A stretch of DNA of 64,000 nucleotides from NCBI GenBank assembly GCA_024336345.1, contig JANFOG010000003.1, positions 1,556,501 to 1,620,500 on the forward strand. Direction: 5' to 3'. Origin of the DNA: Mariannaea sp. PMI_226 (taxonomy: Eukaryota > Ascomycota > Sordariomycetes > Hypocreales > Nectriaceae). This document shows, piece after piece, positions 30,948-43,279 of the stretch (positions are counted from its first letter, which is position 1; every line of letters begins with the position of its first letter). The translations under genes and the position numbers were made by a program. Below the pieces are notes generated by a model, which was given only the letters and a program-made list of their open reading frames with translations, searched no databases and was not told the origin of the DNA.

Positions 30948-32363
30948 CTATGTTAAGAGTTCGTCCTTGCCTAACATCTTCGCCATTGGATCATTCGCTG
31001 CTGTCCTCTTTCGCCTGTATTCCTCCACTTCTTCTTCTGTTACTCCATTGAGCATTTCTTCTCGACTTCGCTTCTTGGCCGCGGCATCTTCTGAGGTTTT
31101 CGCTTCCACATTATCCTTTGTTGCCTGTGCTGTTGCCTCCTCTTTTCCTTCTAACTTGTCTTCCAGTAAGTTTTCCCCACTGCGTTGCTTCTCAGCAGCT
31201 TCCCATGCCGCTTTACCCTCGTCACCTGTACAATAGCTATTCTTGACGGTGGAGTGGCAACATGCGTAGCCCCATTTGAAGCTTGACCACCAACTGCCCC
31301 AAATGCTGGTGTGATTGTTAATGAGTACATCCTCGGCGTATTTCGACTTGGCTGCTTTCCGTGGCGCTCCCTTGATCAAACCCGAATCGTCGTATTCCAC
31401 AAAATGCTCAGACTCTGTGACAGCCACACTTCGAAGAGCAGCCGGCATCGTTTGACTTCCAACGCCATAACGGTCGAGTAATAGCTTTTCTTTCTCAGCA
31501 CGTTTCGTCTCAGCCTCAGCCATCTCCTTCTTCCTGAAGAATTCTCCTGCGGTGGGATTGGCTTGAAGATGATGGTTCGTATTGCCACCAGTCTCTTGAG
31601 CTTCCCATGCATACCGCTCTGCTTTCTCAAACTCAGCAGCATCACCAGAGGCTTTCAAAAATCCATCTTCGGCAAATATAGCTGCAGCCTTATCAGCCGC
31701 GGCGCCGCCATCGACTAATGATCGTGATTTGGGGTCGTATTTGGCAGATTCGAGATCTAGGTTGATCAGGTACTTTGCCGTGTCTTCACGAATACGTAGT
31801 TGACGTGTCGCTGTGGCTTGATGCTTGCTCATGTCGACCTCTTCAGCGTACTTCTCGCCTGTATCGTTGTCATCGTCATCATCATTTCGGCCTTGTGTCT
31901 TCTTGCGCAGCTCATCCATGGCGGTGTAATCTTCTATAACTTGACGGTAATCTTTGGGGTCATATCCATTCCAGCGGTCCCTCTTGGCATCCCAGCCCAT
32001 GTTGACCGTCTGTATCACCTCGTCAGCTTGGATATCCTTGCCCGTCCACTTTGCTCCCTTGGCTCTCGGTCGGCTCAAGCAATCCTTTGCCTTGTGTGTC
32101 ATTGCGCCGCAGTTCTCGCATGCGCCCTTACGGTATTTGGTTGCTGCCGGACCCGCCTTCTTCCCTCGATCATACCACTGCGACTTCTCCTTCTTCTCTT
32201 CGCGACGCTGATGTTTCAAGTAGTCGTTGTCATCTTCGTCTCCTTCACCCGCATAGAACGGACGTCTACTAATGAACTGGGGTATGTAGACATTCTCTTC
32301 CTTGTTCGCTGGGCCAGCGCTTGTAGGTTTTGAGGATTGCATTGTGGGTCTTGAAGATTGCAT
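30948..32363 (-). CDS. slu7: Pre-mRNA splicing factor Slu7
   Basis: Intronless gene of 471 codons. A CCHC zinc knuckle lies at residues 82-95 (CENCGAMTHKAKDC, C-x2-C-x4-H-x4-C). Upstream are the Slu7 motif YIPQFISRRPFY and a basic stretch. Downstream are KWTGKDIQADEVIQ, then GWDAKRDRWNGYDPKDY, a family signature. An acidic run NDDDDDND and a C-terminal YRRKRTAANDPMAKMLG also match. The protein acts in the second step of nuclear splicing, in 3' splice-site choice. It is divergent from rev3 (612 bp apart), the conserved MAT-flank arrangement. The Met at residue 8 is an alternative start. Confidence 0.95.
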   Translation of the reverse strand: MQSSRPTMQSSKPTSAGPANKEENVYIPQFISRRPFYAGEGDEDDNDYLKHQRREEKKEKSQWYDRGKKAGPAATKYRKGACENCGAMTHKAKDCLSRPRAKGAKWTGKDIQADEVIQTVNMGWDAKRDRWNGYDPKDYRQVIEDYTAMDELRKKTQGRNDDDDDNDTGEKYAEEVDMSKHQATATRQLRIREDTAKYLINLDLESAKYDPKSRSLVDGGAAADKAAAIFAEDGFLKASGDAAEFEKAERYAWEAQETGGNTNHHLQANPTAGEFFRKKEMAEAETKRAEKEKLLLDRYGVGSQTMPAALRSVAVTESEHFVEYDDSGLIKGAPRKAAKSKYAEDVLINNHTSIWGSWWSSFKWGYACCHSTVKNSYCTGDEGKAAWEAAEKQRSGENLLEDKLEGKEEATAQATKDNVEAKTSEDAAAKKRSREEMLNGVTEEEVEEYRRKRTAANDPMAKMLGKDELLT

Positions 32364-32975
32364 GGTGGGAGGAATTGTATGGATGAAGAGGGCGTCGCTT
32401 GGAGTGTCTTCAATGGGACAGAGCTGATAAGATGAGGCAGAGAAATGGGTATTCTATAACTCGCAAAAAGAAGCCCGATAGCAGGATAGTCGAAATGGAT
32501 TTGCGACGGTCGTGGAAGGATTCCCGAGTCTAGTACGTGTGGCGGTTGAGGTGGGACGTCCAGCAAAGGAGCTGAGAGATGCAAAGGAAGGATGGATTCG
32601 ATAATGGAGCGGTGGATAACGTGAGTATTGGATGTCAAAGTCTTACGAAAAGAAGTCTCTCTCTGCTAATCCCAGCAAGAGAAGAGAGAATGTGGGCGAC
32701 TGTTTCAGACTTTTAGATGCGATGTACTCACTTGAAAGCAATGGCGCGCGGAGGCAAACAGTGATAGATAGGCTTTATCTGCACGTGACTGCGCGACGCC
32801 TGGAGGCATCAATGATATTAGCCGGCGCGTCTACCGTGCACCGTGCACTGGGTGGTATGAACCTTCAAGATTGAAACATAAACTGAGAGTGCGCATCATG
32901 ACCCTGATCGAAAGGCAAGTTTCGCATTCGTCTCTCCAGTTGACGTGGCCCTGATGGAGGCCGTTTCCGAGGAAA
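32364..32975. promoter_or_regulatory. Divergent promoter region slu7 / rev3
   Basis: A 612-bp gap between divergent starts. Open frames within it are not convincing. Contains a GTGCACCGTGCAC imperfect palindrome near 32838-32850; no known factor is assigned. Confidence 0.45.
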
Positions 32976-35900
32976 ATGGACTTGTTCCGAGTCAGATTGA
33001 ATTGTATCGACCATTACCAGGCGACGCCCACCCGCTATGATCCCCAACTTCGTAACGATATCCGACCGTCGCAAATCACGAAAGGACCCAAAGTGCCGGT
33101 TATTAGGATCTTTGGGTCGACTGAGACTGGCCAGAAAGTCTGCGCACATGTCCATGGTGCATTTCCGTACCTATACGTGGAGTATGAAGGTGGCTTAGAC
33201 CCTGATGAAGGTTAGCATCGAAACCTTGCAAGAGTGATCGAATTGTATTAACTCACGTTCAAAGTCGGCGCGTATATCTATTCGTTACACCTTTCGATTG
33301 ATCATGCACTAGCTGTCAGCTATCGACGCGATCTTTATCGCGACAATCCTAGCTACGTCGCCCGAATCACCTTGGTAAAGGGCGTTCCGTTCTACGGTTT
33401 TCATGTTGGCTACCGGTGCTTCCTCAAGATCTACATGTTCAATCCCATGGTCATGACGAGATTGGCAGACCTTTTACAGCAAGGCGCCATCATGAAGCAC
33501 AAGTTTCAACCCTACGAAGCCCATCTTCAGTACCTGCTGCAGTTCATGACTGATTACAACTTGTACGGTTGTGATTACCTGGACTCCTCAATCGTTCGGT
33601 TCCGATCTCCTGTTCCTGAATACGGCCAGGGCTCAAATTCTTCTCATGCCTGGAACGACTGGTCTATTCCGGCTGAATTAATAACCGACGACACTACTTT
33701 GCCCCGGGCGAGCCACTGCTCAATCGAAGTTGACATATGTGCCCAACATATCCTAAATCGCACCGAGGTTAAGGAGCGTGCTCTACACCATGACTTTATT
33801 GAGCGCATCAAACCTATCCCTAGTGACTTGAAACTGGTGCATAGCATGGCAGGACTTTGGAAAGATGAGACGAAAAGGCGAGCGCGGAAGATGAAACACC
33901 AGGGAAACAGCCCATTCCCTACTGAAGCTCTGGTATCCATGTCTGCAGACCCACGCGCATCGCAACCACAGGGCTGGATCCATGAAGAGGAATATCGGGA
34001 TCAGATTCGAGACTTAATTGCCACTGAGAAGGACTCCCAACATGCTCTAGAGCTCCAATTTGAGACTTTTACGAACCCTCGCCCGTTTGAAGAGGAAATA
34101 AGGACGGCGCTGCAATCTGTCGAAGATCTTTTCCCAGCAAATCTTGTACCGGCCCTCGGGCTTTCGTCACAGTATAGCCAGAAAGAGCAGGATCCTACGG
34201 GTAGCATTGATGTCGACGAGATCAAGGCCTCCCAAATAGAAGTGGATGATTTTTTCCCGGATGATTCTGATGAGGAAGCATTAACGATGCTTGCATCAAT
34301 GAACGAGAAGAGGCCCTTCAATATTGCTCCGGATAATATGAATCAGCCAACCTCAGATTCTAGATCCAGACCTGTCCCTAGCCGTGATATCCCCAGCAAC
34401 CTTGGTGATCTATTAAACATGGGAATCTGCCAAAGTGGACTAGCATCAGGAATGCTTCCCGATATTCCGCTTACTCAGGACCTTGTCCAGTTTGCGGATG
34501 CTGATGGTTTGGTATCTCGCACGCCAAAGGTCTTGCCTCCCGAGTTCTTGGATCGGATACAATCGAAACGCCCATTGTTTGAATCACCTTCTGGTCAGCC
34601 TTCTCCCAAGCGAAGCAAGCTGACAGTATTGTTTTCCGATGACCCCAAGAGACTGTCTCAAAAAGTGGGAGAGAGCCTACCCATGTCGATTTTCTCCAAG
34701 CCCCATGGACCGAGCATATCTCATCGGCCATCCCCGCGTTCCAGCCCCCTGTCGCAAACATCCATGGAAATACCTAGTTCAAATCAGACCCTTAACTTCG
34801 CAATCGTGAAGGACCAGAATAATCCCGGCATCAAGTTCAGCCTCAGTCAGCGGAGTCACCAATCGTCCTCACAGCTGAGCGAAGATGGCAAACCCAAGAA
34901 GCTCGTTTCATTTGAACCAAGCACGATTACTCCAGTTGTAGAGACTAAACCACATACTGAGCCGTTTTTATTTTCGTCCCTGCCATCATCTGCTCTCGAG
35001 GAACTTGATTTTGAAGGGGAGGCACAAGAACACGTCGTTGAAGCGTTATCAGGTAGCAAAGCCCTTGTGTATTCAATACCCCCGCCCTCTTCCTCAGAAG
35101 TTGCTTTCTCAATGCAGGAGTATGAGGTCCCTGATGTCATCTATCAGGATGCACACTACAGCAAAGAGAAGGATGTGCCCACCAGGACCAGGGAGTATGC
35201 CGGCCAAGAGTTTCGGCTCAAAGGTAATACGCTTCTATTTCTGCCCGAATTCGATTCGACGGGTACTTCTCCGGCCAATTATGGACTTAAGCAGGTTTCT
35301 GCCCGAAGCAAAGCTACCTTAAAACGCGAATATGCGCATCAGAGAAAGGTCTGCACATGGCGAGCTTGGGAATTCGCCAGTCCCCCGCCTACTTATGACG
35401 AGGTGGAAACCTGGTGGCAGAAAAAGACACAACGTTGTGAGAAGAAAGAGCCAAGTTCTAGCTACCTGGCAACCCCAAGAGATTATGTGTCGCAAATCGA
35501 CGGACCGACACCCAAGAACAAGCACGGATTTAAATACTCGCAAGCAAGGAAGTCTACGAGTGTCGAGCATGAGGCTCAGTATATGAGCACGATGAGCCTA
35601 GAAGTCCATGTCAATACCCGAGGCAAGTTAGTGCCAAACCCAGAGGAGGACGAGGTTCAGTGCATATTCTGGGCTTTGAAGTCTGATGAAACGGTGCTCG
35701 ATAGCCAACAGTCTTCGGATGATGTTGTCCAATCGGGAATTATTGTGCAGTCCCAAAACGACGAGTTGCCACGGCAAATGCGACGTCAGAATGGGATGGA
35801 CGTGATAGCGGAGATTTCCGAGCTGGACCTGATGCTTCGAATGGTTGAGGTTGTGCGATCCCACGATCCTGATATCTTAACTGGTTACGAGGTGCATGGG

Positions 35901-38105
35901 AGCTCATGGGGGTATCTCATCGAAAGGGCGAGGCTCAAATATGACTACAACCTCTGTGATGAGTTCTCGCGCATGAAGACAGAATCCCACGGAAGGTTCG
36001 GTAAAGAGAACGATAGATGGGGCTTCAACACTACCTCGACGATTCGGGTAACTGGAAGACATATGATCAACATCTGGAGAGCGATGCGAGGCGAATTGAA
36101 CCTTCTCCAATACACGATGGAGAACGTTGTGTGGCATCTACTTCACCGTCGCATTCCTCACTACGCTTGGGCAACGCTGACTAGCTGGTACACCAACGGC
36201 AGGCACCGTGATCTACATCGGCTACTCCATTACTACCGAGACCGAACCAGGTTGGATATTGAGATCCTGGAAGCGAACGAACTGGTATCAAGGACAAGTG
36301 AACAGGCTCGTCTCCTGGGAGTTGACTTCTTCTCCGTTTTCTCGCGAGGCTCTCAGTTCAAGGTGGAATCCATCATGTTTAGAATCGCGAAACCGGAGAA
36401 TCTCATGCTCGTATCCCCTAGTCGAAAACAAGTTGGTGGCCAGAATGCTCTCGAGTGTCTCCCACTTGTCATGGAGCCGCAGAGTGCATTCTATAACAGC
36501 CCCTTGCTAGTGCTTGACTTCCAGAGTCTGTATCCCAGTGTCATGATCGCATACAACTACTGCTACTCTACATTTTTGGGGCGAATCACGAACTGGAGAG
36601 GCATGAATAAAATGGGCTTCACAGAGTATGAGCGGCAGCAGGGCTTGCTGGCCTTGCTCCAGGACGAGATCAATATTGCACCCAACGGCATGATGTATGT
36701 CAAGCCTGGTATTCGCAAATCCCTCTTGGCCAAGATGCTCACGGAGATTTTGGAAACAAGAGTCATGGTCAAGAACGGCATGAAGCAGGATAAAGACGAC
36801 AAGACACTGCAACAGCTGTTGAACAATCGACAGCTTGCGCTGAAACTGCTCGCCAACGTCACCTACGGCTACACATCTGCGTCCTTTTCAGGCCGTATGC
36901 CCTGCTCGGAAATCGCCGACAGCATCGTGCAAACTGGACGAGAATCGCTCGAGAGAGCTGTTGCATTTATTCACTCGGTTGAGCGATGGGGTGCCGAAGT
37001 AGTGTATGGAGATACTGACAGCTTATTTGTGTATTTGAAGGGGCGGACAAAGGACCAGGCATTCACTATTGGCAAAGAGATTGCCAAGGCCATCACGGAC
37101 ATGAACCCTCAACCCATCAAACTGAAGTTCGAAAAGGTGTATCACCCATGCGTACTATTAGCCAAGAAACGATACGTCGGCTACAAGTATGAGAGCGCCG
37201 ACCAAGCCGAGCCAGAGTTTGACGCAAAAGGAATCGAAACGGTTCGACGAGATGGCACGCCGGCAGAACAGAAAATCGAAGAGAAGGCGTTGCGACTGCT
37301 CTTTGAAACGGCTGATCTCAGTCAGATCAAGGCGTATTTTCGACAGCAGTGCGACAAGATTATGCGCAATAATGTGTCTGTACAGGATTTCTGCTTTGCC
37401 AAAGAGGTCCGCCTCGGTACGTACTCAGACAAGGGTCGTCCACCACCTGGAGCGTTGATCAGCACGAAGCGGATGTTAGAGGACGCCCGGGCAGAGCCCC
37501 AGTACGGGGAACGCGTCCCATACGTGGTCATCACTGGCGCCCCGGGAGCACGGCTCTCCGATCGATGCGTGGCACCCGAGGAGCTTCTGAGCAATCCTCA
37601 CTGGCAGCTAGATGCTGGATACTATATCAACAAGAACCTGATCCCACCGTTGGAGCGCATCTTCAATCTTGTCGGAGCCAGCGTGCAACAATGGTACGAC
37701 GAAATGCCCAAGGTCCGGCGAGTGTACCGCCCTGCTCTCTTGACGGGGAAAAAGAGGACGCTGGAATTCTACATGAGATCGACAAACTGCCTCATATGCC
37801 GGGCCAAATTTACTCACAAGAGTAGCGTGCTTTGTCGACGCTGCCGCACCAACGTCCCGGCGTCCCTTCAAACGTTGCAGAAACGTGTGTCGACCGAGGA
37901 GCGTCGACTACAAGATGTGATGGCGATCTGCCGAAGCTGCTCGGGACTAGGGCCGTCGGAGTCGGTGAGCTGTGACAGCAAAGATTGCCCAGTCTTTTGG
38001 ACGAGAATGAGACAAAACACGAAGACACTAGAAGAAAGGCATGCAAGCGAGCCTGTCATTCAGGCGCTTACAGAAGAAGTAGATAAATTATCGCTTGAGT
38101 GGTGA
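32976..38105 (+). CDS. rev3: DNA polymerase zeta catalytic subunit Rev3
   Basis: Two exons (32976-33210, 33265-38105) with a 54-bp intron give 1691 residues. The N-terminal region (FRVRLNCIDHYQ, HVHGAFPYLYVEYEG) is that of family B zeta-type enzymes. The long middle part (about 250-750) is poorly conserved, as usual in Rev3. Motif A, DFQSLYPSVMIAYNYCYST, is near residue 1162. Motif B lies in NRQLALKLLANVTYGY. Motif C, YGDTDSLFV, is near residue 1327. Two C-terminal cysteine clusters follow, CLICRAKF...CRRCR and CRSCSG...CDSKDC (residues 1586-1655). They fit the zinc and 4Fe-4S modules that bind accessory subunits. The enzyme carries out error-prone translesion synthesis. All catalytic residues appear intact. 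Confidence 0.97.
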
Positions 38106-41095
38106 CGACGTGGTCAAGAGTAGTATGCCCATGATAACGTGTTTTTTTTTTGGGTGGAATTACCATGTTCCTTTTTTTTTTTCTTTTGTGGAAGAGAGGG
38201 AATTTACTGAGTAGATGAAAGAGTCATGAGTCAATTTTCCGCCTGTTTTATTGCGATGTATCCGCGCAGCGCTTTTTGTTTTTCTTCCTAGTTGCGGAAC
38301 CTGGAATTGAGTGTGAGGGGGCATGATATTTTGAGATGTCACCCGAAGATGAAATCTCATGCTGATACATATACTGACCCTCCCAACTAGGATATGTCTG
38401 GTACATAATAAAACATGAATTTTTGACAAGATATCCATTTTATTTATATTATTAATTACTTAATTTATTTTAGTATATGTATGTGGGCCTCAATCGAAGC
38501 CGTAGATCCGCTAGAGAAAGGTAGTTACATACCTGTACTGTAGGGTCGTGGCTGGCGGCAACAATGAGCTAATGTGATTGAGCTGGTGCTACCCTAAAGG
38601 ATGGAGCTGGTGGTCTTGGAGGAAAACAATATGAGTCGAGAAGGGTGAGTAGAATGGTAAGAGGACATTAAAGGTGCGTTATGAACATTCTAACCTCTCC
38701 TGTCGAGTGATTGGTTACATTATTTCTGTGATTACATTCGGTCTACCATCTCTGTTTGGGCTGGAATAACCGTGGACAGGAGGAAGCGAGTTTCCATGTC
38801 GTACAATAGGAGGAGACATTGCCAATGTGTAGGTAGGTACAGTAGGTGATCAACCTTGTTGGATGAATTTTGTGTCTGTCTCAACCGTCTACACCAAGAG
38901 GATACTATCTCGGCTAGTGTTGCCTGGGTAATGTGAATGATTCTATCCAGTGTAATGTCATTGATGTGGCCAGCTCTCCTTCCTGATGTGTTCTCATCTT
39001 GCCTGCTTGTGCTGGCTTAGTAACAGTGTGTGTACTGTTTAAATTACTTGGATCCCTGCAATAGCGCCTCAGTGCCACTACGAACTGTGCCATTGCAGAG
39101 AGAGCTCTGCTGACCATGGCGAATGAAATCAAGTAGGGAGTGTTGACCATCCGAATATCCAAAGTTGATCGGGACTTTTCACGATTTCCATAGTGGAGAA
39201 GTTTTGGGCCAAAAAGCCAATGAGCATCCGTTTCTCAAAAAGTTGACTTGGTCGGTGAAATTCTCTGAAAACGTAGTGGATACTATCTGCTATCAGAATC
39301 CAATGAGCGCCCCGCGGGGTTAGGTCCCTAAATTGGGATTGGTGACTCAGAACAACCAATGAGCATCGAGCAGTCAATAATCTGGAAACTCGGAGAAAGT
39401 TTGCAAATTCGTAGTGGATACCATTTTTGCTTAGAGCCAATTAACATGGTGTGTTAAAAACTCGGGGAAAGTCGACAATTTCGTAGTGGATACCCATTTT
39501 ACTCAAAGCCAATCAGAGATCAGCGGCTGAAAACAGCCAATAAGCATCAGGTAAGCAACGTGTCCACTGAAACTCGGGGAAGGTGTGTATTTTCGTAGTG
39601 GATACCACTTTTGCTCAGATCCAATCAGGGACCAACGGCTCGAATTAACCAATGACCATCAAAGTAATCAACCATCACAGGACAAAGTTGGTATCCTTGC
39701 TGTGGATACCAGTCAACTGCGTGAGAAGCGAATCAATGCCTCACAGTTTGAGAAGCCTATGAGTAAATTTGATCTGGCCAGTGATTTTCCTATTTTCCAT
39801 TGTGAAGACTTGTTCAATACTACCCGCTCATGCATGAAAAGCTGCATTAGCTACTGCTTAGTCTCATAAAACGACATTCGTTCAAAACCACCCTGCCTAT
39901 GCGTCTTCGTTCATCTTCCTGCTAATTCCGACCAGGTGGTGAGTGCTTGTTGGGTACAGGTCAGTGGTGTCTAGCTCGTAATTATGAATGACGTCCAGTA
40001 TGTGGTGGCACTTCCATTGGAATGAGGTATGCGTCGTAAGCATGCCGGCAGCCTATAGTAAGGTAGTACTGTGTAGCTCAAATCAGTGCCTGGCTTGGTC
40101 AGAAAGAAGTAGCTGAGGCAAGGTACGCACAGCAAAGGCCCCTGAGTCTTGATCACTGGTACCATACAGACAGGGCTACTGGATGTTCTTTGTCCGGTCG
40201 TAACCCACGATTGACGTTCCATTCATGTCCATCCTGTGTACAAACGGGAATTGACCAAACGCCTTCGACTGCAGCTTGACTTTGCTCGTCGTGGTGTAAC
40301 CCATTTGTCATGGCATGAGAAAAGGCCAATTCCTTAATATGGGCGTAGTTGAAGCCAGCGGCCTTGAATGCAGCCCCAGAAGACGAGACGGCATCCTAAG
40401 CCTTGTAGTTAAAAAAGGGTATTTAAGCTGTGAAAAAGAGTACTCATTTGCAACAAACCGACAGCGTAAGGTTGAATCTCCCGAGTATATCATATCCCTG
40501 AGGCTTGGAGAGCGGCATCAACTTGTGCTTTTTTTTCTTGCTGGTCCTTGTTACGCAACCTGGTCTTGTTGGGTAACAAATATGTTTCAAGAAGGGTATG
40601 GTGCTCCTCACATGTATAGATAGTAGACATTGCCATCGCCGAGTCATTGCAGGGCTGCTGAGGCTTGGCCGTTCCGCCTCTGACTTCCTTTTCCTTTGTT
40701 GAAATCAAGGCAGACGATTATAAGAGACTAGGTTCTTATTAGAAGGGTTCCTGCGTCCCCGCCATATCGCTTTTTCGCTTTAAGCTTGGGGTGTCGTATT
40801 ATGTGGACTTACTCTACAAACAGGACTTCAAACTTCTGCTTGAAAGCAAGAAACTCGCAATACAACACAAGACAAAATAATACAGCATAGCATAGAAACC
40901 ATGTTTTCTTCTCGTGTCTGGCTTTCTGCGACCTGGCTCACGGCCTGGGGTTCACAGCACACGCGTACCTCTTTGTGGGGTAACTAAAAGCAGTAGACAT
41001 AACAACGCCGCAAGGAGGTCGGTCGCATCAAAACAAAACACAAAACACGACAAGAGTCACCATCTCTCAAGATACTTTCCCACCACCTTACCAAT
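38106..41095. other. Gene-free 3-kb region with degenerate repeats
   Basis: No gene supported. Next to rev3 there are T-rich tracts (38140-38190) that could serve in 3' processing. The stretch 39150-39720 carries the degenerate repeat described separately. The remaining short frames have no recognisable product. Conserved MAT synteny ends at rev3 within this window. Confidence 0.6.
39155..39700. repeat. Degenerate minisatellite with two alternating motifs
   Basis: Motif A, consensus ACTCGGGGAAAGT, six or seven variable bases, then TTCGTAGTGGATACC, occurs at 39387-39422, 39455-39494 and 39571-39606. A weaker copy is at 39250-39283 and a very degenerate one near 39160-39195. Motif B, CCAATGAGCATC and close variants, alternates with it near 39218, 39300, 39356, 39440, 39536 and 39649. 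The spacing of copies varies (72-138 bp). Confidence 0.75.
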
Positions 41096-42357
41096 ATGGC
41101 CATCAAACAACCACACGAGTTGAACTGGAAAAACACTGACATCAGTAAGGACCGCTGCCTTCCCATCATTAATTGGGATGCTCTTCAAGACTATGCCATC
41201 TCTTTGAGGCCAGCACCGTGTGACAACGAACCCCCAACATGCAGCCTACTTCCCCAGTACAATATGGGCGGACTACATATCATCAGAATACTCCAGTTCA
41301 ACGATGGCGCCAGATGGGTCGCGCGCATACAGCTACACAGTGGCAGCGATGAATCAGCCAAACGACTTCTTCACGAGGTCCATACACTTTCTGTGATCCG
41401 AGAACATGGGCGCGTTCCAGTCCAGAGGTGTTCGGATATGAGAGTACAACTAACAATCCAGTTGGTGTTGCTTTCACCCTCATGGAATTTATCCCTGGTG
41501 ACAGTGCAATGGAATCCTTTGGAGGCTGGCACGCTCACCGTGGCAAGATTCCCTTACAATACAAGTCTAAATTCTACCATCAGGTTGCACAGATGCAGGT
41601 GAGACTTCTACAAAAGCAATCTATCTCCAACGACGAAACATTAAGCTAGCAACAGACTGACCTGGCTTCAATCAGGTTCCCTATGATAGGAAGAATCACG
41701 CAAAGAAGTAATGGTTCGTTTGCCATTGATGCTATCCCGGGCATTGGAGGACCCTTTTCCACTGCTGCAGACTATCTTGAAGCATGGGTGCAAAATGCCA
41801 AATTCCCAATGCCAGAGAAGGCCCTTCGATCGATGTTGCCACCAGATCTAGCGGATGAGTTGAACTCATCAATTCAACAGTTTCCCGCCAAACTCGCTGC
41901 CTTGGTCCGACTGATCCCGCTGAAAGATGGCCCTTTTCCACTCTATCATCCCGACCTTTTCCATAGTAACATCATCATTGATAGTGACTACAACGTCTTG
42001 TCCATCATTGACTGGGAAAATACATGTACAGTGCCATGGGAAGTCGTTCAATTTCCAATGTTCCTGGCTTCAACACCCCCTCCGATGGATCCACCGTGGA
42101 ATTACGACGACGACGGCGAGCCCATAAATCAAGAAATCCGTGAGCGTTGGAAGGAACAAAAGGATTACCTGCAGAGTGTGATGGAAGCTGAAGAACGGCG
42201 GAAGCTTGATCCTATGTTGTCTTCCACTCTAGCTAATAGGGATGTGCAGAATCTGGCCGGCGCAATCAAACTTTACCTGGACCCAGGCAAAATCGGTTAC
42301 TATTGTAAAGTACTTGATTGCTTACCCTTTGTATCAAGAGATACATTATGCAAGTAA
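41096..42357 (+). pseudogene. Phosphotransferase (APH) family protein, one-base frameshift
   Basis: The first frame starts at ATG 41096 and reads through the APH N-lobe (WVARIQL, then LLHEVHTLSVI). The family-like continuation EVFGYES...GVAFTLMEFIPGD is in another frame from about 41422. Conserved sequence on both sides and the lack of any splice pair that joins them indicate one missing base near 41421. A real 57-bp intron follows (41599-41655), and the last exon (41656-42357) carries FPMIGRI, the Brenner motif HPDLFHSN and the metal-binding IIDWENT. Fungal members of this family are mostly uncharacterised small-molecule kinase-like proteins. Apart from the shift all motifs look intact, so a recent mutation or a sequencing error are both possible. 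Confidence 0.75.
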
Positions 42358-43279
42358 AGATACATGTTATGACCTAGTTTACAACTAAAACGGACAAGAA
42401 GGTTAAAATAACATCTGATACGGCAACAATCGTTGGGCGTTGAGTCAGTGCGTGATCATATTGAGGCCTTTCGGGCAACTGGTTGCTGCATTTATCGAGT
42501 GCTCAACCTACTACTTTGCCCACTATACCGGCCAGAGAAAGACTGATCGAGACCAATCGGCCAAATTAGTGGCCGGTGTCCTCCGAGATAGCTGCGAGAT
42601 AACGAACACGAACTAGTACGATGGTATTTCGGTTGTCTGGATACCGACTCTAGCCAGAGAGTTCACAGGCATTTCGAGAGTAATCGTTCCGAGAAAATAA
42701 TGAGACATGACCACATCATTGATGACGGATATCAGTTATGAGTTAGCCTTGGGATGATAACAATACAACAGGGGACCGCAACACGAAAGATGGAGCTGAA
42801 AGACCTCTAAGTTTCAACTAACAGATAGCTACTAGGCGCCTGAGGCAAGACATGCTGGTGATGGAGATTCCAACTTTTGATCTCCAGGCCAAGATTCAAT
42901 GTGACGTTGATCGTTGCACAGAACCAACCGGGCAAGTGGTGATCTGATCCTCCGGGGCAGGCTAGCAAACATCAAGTCTAAGGTTTCCATACCAAATCTA
43001 AGTAATCAGGATACTGTGATGAGTCGAATGTGTGCACGCCAGCTCCGTTGTGGTTAACAATTATTCCAATTTCGCATACATAATACTAATTCGACTCTTA
43101 GTGTGCAACATGACAAATTTCACTTCGCGTGAACTCCATTCTTTGCTTCTCAGTACAGGCACTGGATGTGACTTAGACCTATACCAACATACCCCCAAAA
43201 AAAACCTGAAAGGAATCTCCATGATGGACAGTGTTCAGAGTCAGCGATAGGTAAGAACACAGATGCCACAGCCTACACG
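42358..43279. other. Intergenic
   Basis: No gene, RNA or repeat recognised in this 0.9-kb stretch. Confidence 0.5.

Noticed and set aside
41428..41649. Separate small gene in the second frame of the APH locus
   Set aside because: It carries the middle of the same APH domain and runs into the intron, so it is part of the one frameshifted gene.
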